From Thermobifida alba (lineage in GTDB: Bacteria; Actinomycetota; Actinomycetes; Streptosporangiales; Streptosporangiaceae): a stretch of DNA of 64,000 bases. Both the position numbers and the translations under genes were made by a program. Position 1 is the first letter of the stretch; the number at the start of each line of letters is the position of its first letter. The stretch lies in assembly GCF_023208015.1 (NCBI RefSeq), contig NZ_CP051627.1, positions 1,302,001 to 1,366,000 on the forward strand, read 5' to 3'. The notes beneath the pieces are model-generated. The model was given only the letters and a program-made list of their open reading frames with translations, made no database searches and was not told the origin of the DNA. This document shows, piece by piece, positions 61,074 to 64,000 of the stretch.

Positions 61074-61595
61074 CGTCTGTCCTCGCTCACTGTCGGTCAC
61101 TGCTGCATCCTCAGGGCCTGAGGGGGTCGGCACACCTGCGCGGGCAACGGCGATCGATCGCCCCGTCCATCCGGACCGCGAAATCCGGCCGTGGCCCGCT
61201 GTCCGGCGAGGGCTCGTCGTGGGCCACCACCCGGTCCACGGCGCGGCCCGCACCCGTCAAGAACTCACTGTTCGCCGAACACCGCCACCGCCTGCTTCCC
61301 CGTTTCTTTCGCGTCGGCAGGCCATTGTCCCCACAACCCGCGAAAAACCGCATCTGTGGGCAACCCGTTCCGGGGGCCGCCGCGGTCTGCCGGTGGGGAA
61401 ACATACCCGTGGTCCCGGGGCAGCGATCTGGTCAGTGCGTCCGGGGAAGGGCGGGCGCGTCTCGTTTCGCTGCCGAAGCCGCAACCGCGCGCAGGGGGAA
61501 GGGCCTCCACGGCCCAGGTGGTCGACGCCGATGCGGCCGCCGACCATGGTGGGGGCCTCACCGAGTGGAGACGCCGTATCCGGACACACGGGCAC
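61074..61595. other. Intergenic region
   Basis: About 520 bases upstream of the EEP gene. No gene is supported; it should carry that gene's promoter. Confidence 0.45.
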
Positions 61596-61638
61596 AGGGC
61601 GATCCCCGTGCGGTGCTCTGCCGCACGGGGATCGCCCT
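61596..61638 (-). terminator. Terminator hairpin of the regulator operon
   Basis: AGGGCGATCCCCGTGCGG pairs perfectly with its complement (18 bp) around TGCTCTG. It lies about 170 bases beyond the stop of the XRE-like gene in that gene's direction. Confidence 0.6.
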
Positions 61639-61806
61639 GGTCGGACCGTGCTTTCCGGTTCGAAAGCCCTGGTTCTCAATCGACGAAGATTCCCAGCGCT
61701 GGAGCACTGGGAACGACCGGACCGGTCTTTGTCCCGGCCGACGGGTTCGCGTGCCTGCGTGTCCGGCTTCTTCGCAGGCCCCGGGACCGGTTGTCGGTGC
61801 GGGCGG

Positions 61807-62646
61807 TCAGGAGTGGCTGGCCTGGGGGCCGGTGGGGTGGTCGTGCAGGCGTAGGCGGAAGCGGGGCTGGGGCGCGGCGGCGGCCTGGCGGGCCACGGCG
61901 ATACGCCGGTAGGCGTCTTCCCAGGCCTGCAGGACGGCGGGGTCGGTGACACCGCAGCCGCGGACGAAGGCCAGGACGACCTCGAGCTTGACTCGGCTGG
62001 GCTTGGGGTCGGTGACCAGCATGCGCAGGGTGTTGTAGGAGCGGCTCTGGTGTTTGCTGCGGTCCGCGCCGGCAGGGATGACCGCGCTGCGTTTACCCAT
62101 GTCCCGCCAGGTCGGGTTGCCCGCACTGGCGCGTAGGCACCGCAGCGCCTGCAGCAGTTCCTCCTCGGTGCTGATGTGACGGGGATCGGTGTGGCGGGAC
62201 GGATCGGCCACGGTCGCCGCATCCGCCAGGCGGTAGCCGCGCCGACTCAGGGCGACAGGGGTGATGGGCAGCAGGTTGCGCTGGGAGGAGTCCAGGGCGA
62301 TCTCTTCGTACTCGAGCTGGGCGGCGGCGAGCACCTCCACGTCGGCGTCCAGGCCGTAGGCCAGCAGGGAGGCCAGCATGGGCCAGCCGTGTCCGGCTTG
62401 GACGAGCGCGGCGTGCAGGCCGGGGATGTCGCTGTCGACGAAGGCCTGGGCCACCGTTGCGGGGGCTCCCAGTTCCCGGGCCGCCTGCCACAGCTGGGTT
62501 GTGCTGGCTGCGATGCCGGCGCGCAGGCCGAACAGCAGGGCACGCAGCCGGTCCTCGGCCGAGTACTCGGCCAGCGAGTACATCGCGTCCAAGACGGCGC
62601 GCAGCTCTCCGGAGCGGTCGTGGGCGTGGTCGGCCATGGCGGTCAA
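61807..62646 (-). CDS. XRE-like DNA-binding protein with extended N-terminus
   Basis: About 279 residues. The N-terminal half (to about 150) is helical and unrecognised ('LLFGLRAGIAASTTQLWQAA', 'VEVLAAAQLEYEEIALDSSQ'). The C-terminal part resembles the variant XRE domains of actinobacterial regulators: 'STEEELLQALRCLRASAGNP', 'TWRDMGKRSA' and 'VKLEVVLAFVRGCGVTDPAV', followed by 'LQAWEDAYRRIA'. A TTG at 62646 overlaps the stop of the preceding small gene (TTGA), suggesting coupling; an ATG three codons on is the alternative. DNA binding is inferred from the pattern only. Confidence 0.7.
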   Translation of the reverse strand: MTAMADHAHDRSGELRAVLDAMYSLAEYSAEDRLRALLFGLRAGIAASTTQLWQAARELGAPATVAQAFVDSDIPGLHAALVQAGHGWPMLASLLAYGLDADVEVLAAAQLEYEEIALDSSQRNLLPITPVALSRRGYRLADAATVADPSRHTDPRHISTEEELLQALRCLRASAGNPTWRDMGKRSAVIPAGADRSKHQSRSYNTLRMLVTDPKPSRVKLEVVLAFVRGCGVTDPAVLQAWEDAYRRIAVARQAAAAPQPRFRLRLHDHPTGPQASHS

Positions 62647-62834
62647 CCGATGCAGAAGCGGCGCGCGACCTCAACGCCTGCGTATCCGGCGGCGACGGCC
62701 AGCGCCACGGCCGCGGCCGCGTCGTAGCCGGAGCGCAGCGCAAAACCCACGAAGACGATGACCACCACGACGATGATCACGTGCGGGCCCCGGAGGCCCT
62801 GTACCGGAGGGCGGAGGTGAAGGGTCGGCAGCAT
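62643..62834 (-). CDS. Small membrane protein (63 residues)
   Basis: An ATG at 62834 with AAAGGAG eight bases upstream gives a 63-residue protein with two hydrophobic stretches ('VIIVVVVIVFVGFALR' and 'AAAAVALAVAAGYAGV'), separated by a short polar loop and ending 'RRFCIG'. Its stop overlaps the start of the XRE-like gene, so the two form an operon. The function is unknown; a membrane partner for the regulator is possible. Confidence 0.6.
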   Translation of the reverse strand: MLPTLHLRPPVQGLRGPHVIIVVVVIVFVGFALRSGYDAAAAVALAVAAGYAGVEVARRFCIG

Positions 62835-63431
62835 CGGCGCTGCTCCTTTCTCGTGGTTTTTCGGAGTGTGCGAAAGGCCGGCCCGCCCGGCCTGGACGGG
62901 CTGGGCGAAGCCGGAGGGACCGGGTGGAACATGCGGCCGGCACGGGAGTAGCGGCCCCTGCACCAACCGCGTGAACAGAAACTATGCCAGGTCAAACCCA
63001 CCCAAAAGGCGAATAGTGAACCTGCGCGACAAAACGCCCCGCCTCAAAGACGCGTCAAGGGCTTCGGCCTGCTGTTGTGCCCACCGGTTCCTGCGGGTGG
63101 GGTGGACAGCGGGATCGCGTGGGCGGGTGTGACATCTTTTGTCACATGACGCCGTCTCACAACCGCGCACACGCAACTGTGTTTTACTAACAGACGAGTG
63201 GTGAGACCCATTTTGTCCGCTTTCTGGCATAAAACGGACTGAAACGGGTTCTTTCGGAATATCCCCTGGACCGGGCGAACCGAACAACCACACCGTGTGG
63301 GCCGCGCGACCGTAGCGGGGTCGAGCGGCCGTCCGCGGGCGGGGAGCACCTGCTCCCCGCCCCGACCCGTGCCTTCGGGGCGACGGCTGCCTCGTCCACG
63401 ACTCCCTCCCTGTGCCTGCGGGACGCGCGGG
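62835..63431. other. Intergenic region with a CRP-like dyad
   Basis: About 600 bases upstream of the small membrane gene and downstream of the last regulator gene. TGTGACA (63128-63134) and TGTCACA (63140-63146) form an inverted repeat. Around 62950-63010 the sequence is AT-richer and could hold the promoter for the 62834 operon. Confidence 0.45.
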
Positions 63432-63968
63432 TCATCCGGTGAGGAAGGAGGGGCCGTTGAGGCGCTGCCAGGCGGCCACCCAGCGCCGGTACTCGGCCTC
63501 ACCACCGCCGCAGGCGGTGATGAAGGCGCTCAGCAGCGGCAGGCACGGCAGCCGGCAGTCGGTGAGCGCGGCGCGGAAACCGGCGGCCGAGCACACCCCG
63601 CCGCAGTAGAACTGCATCTGCGCATACGAGGGTGAGCCCACCCAGGCGCGGTAGCGCCGCATCACCGCCACGAACTCCGCGGGCGTGGCCGCCTCCTGCG
63701 GATCGGGGCGCCGCCCCTCCCGGTCCCCGCCGGTCCCCGCCGCAGCGGGCACGCCCCGCCCAACAGGCACCACCAGCACCTCGCCCACGAGATCGCCCCG
63801 GGCGTCCCGGCGGACCCGCCGAGGCCGGGCCCCCGGAGCGATCCGGTACTGCCCGCACCCGGTACTCAAGGGGTGGGGCGGGTCGGGCGGCCGCAGCAGT
63901 TCGCCGCCCCCCTCTGCTGCGGCCCGGCACTCGGCCGGACGAACCGGATCGACAGGTGAAACCATCAT
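63432..63968 (-). CDS. Protein with divergent XRE-type domain, unknown
   Basis: A 178-residue product. The N-terminal 90 residues are Pro/Arg/Gly-rich and probably disordered, or partly not coding. The C-terminal 80 residues resemble the short XRE domain often found at the front of large actinobacterial regulators: 'EFVAVMRRYRAWVGSPSYAQ', 'CRLPCLPLLSAFITACGGGE' and 'YRRWVAAWQRLNG'. A recognisable recognition helix is missing, and Cys residues are unusually frequent. ATG 63968 or 63965. It lies at the window edge, so what follows upstream is not visible. Confidence 0.55.
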   Translation of the reverse strand: MMVSPVDPVRPAECRAAAEGGGELLRPPDPPHPLSTGCGQYRIAPGARPRRVRRDARGDLVGEVLVVPVGRGVPAAAGTGGDREGRRPDPQEAATPAEFVAVMRRYRAWVGSPSYAQMQFYCGGVCSAAGFRAALTDCRLPCLPLLSAFITACGGGEAEYRRWVAAWQRLNGPSFLTG

Positions 63969-64000
63969 GAGGCGTCCCCGAAAAAGTGGCTGTCAAAGAA

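Noticed and set aside
63128-63146. Canonical CRP/FNR site
   Set aside because: Half-sites match TGTGA/TCACA but the spacing is 9 instead of 6, so only an inverted repeat is claimed.

Overview
The window looks like chromosomal DNA from a GC-rich filamentous actinomycete. Intergenic DNA is GC-rich throughout, GTG and TTG starts are frequent, and Shine-Dalgarno (SD) sites are short AGGAGG variants. The gene families also fit Actinomycetota: mycothiol-dependent maleylpyruvate isomerase-like proteins, a LysG/LysE pair, an ArsI/CadI metal lyase, a UvrA-like drug-resistance ABC protein, and XRE regulators with a C-terminal 'CG.W' region. A Nocardiopsis-like host is a guess from general style and not from a marker gene. 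No rRNA, tRNA or CRISPR array was seen.

Layout. 1-6.2 kb: metabolic genes (partial enoyl-CoA hydratase, acyltransferase, AMP-ligase, pterin dehydratase), a decayed phosphotransferase and a chromate transporter. 6.2-10.8 kb: a PAS-GAF-SpoIIE phosphatase, an intact tyrosine recombinase, a PaiB-like flavoprotein and a repeat-built membrane protein. 11.2-19.3 kb is the most accessory-looking block: a recombinase broken at its H-x-x-R box, a Tn3 transposase remnant, a decayed membrane/coiled-coil gene, then two adjacent related P-loop NTPases that end in Sel1-like repeats and in a nine-copy 36-residue repeat. 19.7-22 kb: a FAD monooxygenase (frameshifted) coupled to its likely TetR regulator, with a palindromic operator. 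22.4-24.3 kb: a coupled XRE / ImmA-IrrE protease / PIN-like operon whose last gene is frameshifted. 24.8-26.4 kb: an arsenic locus (arsI, arsR, arsC) in which only the two ends of an ACR3 pump gene survive.

26.4-28.9 kb is a pseudogene graveyard (beta-lactamase-like serine hydrolase, Baeyer-Villiger monooxygenase) followed by an intact alpha/beta hydrolase. 30-37.6 kb holds several regulator-target pairs: lysE/lysG, SnoaL/MarR with a perfect operator palindrome, AraC/VOC, plus a UvrA-like ABC protein and a PPOX protein. 39-42.6 kb: methyltransferase, DUF488, TetR, DUF1772 and an apparently leaderless AraC gene. 42.6-45 kb: two diverged copies of a tiny membrane-protein module flanking an MFS remnant. 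45-50 kb: envelope proteins, including an OmpA-domain lipoprotein and a membrane pentapeptide-repeat protein. 50.8-51.3 kb: a dead epsilon/zeta-like toxin-antitoxin module. 52-56.2 kb: a secreted protein with a duplicated ribosome-binding site, a mycothiol-dependent enzyme and an NB-ARC/TPR STAND protein with a possible leader peptide. 56.6-59.6 kb: a two-component system and a DUF418 membrane protein. 59.8-64 kb: a 34-codon small ORF, a membrane endonuclease/exonuclease/phosphatase, and XRE-type regulators.

The best candidates for an undescribed system are the paired repeat-tailed NTPases (14.3-19.3 kb), possibly related in role to the NB-ARC/TPR protein at 53.9 kb, and the XRE/ImmA/PIN operon. 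Many genes carry a single frameshift between otherwise clean reading frames. Some, such as the phosphotransferase, the BVMO and zeta, are clearly decayed. Others could be sequencing indels and should be checked against reads before being called pseudogenes.
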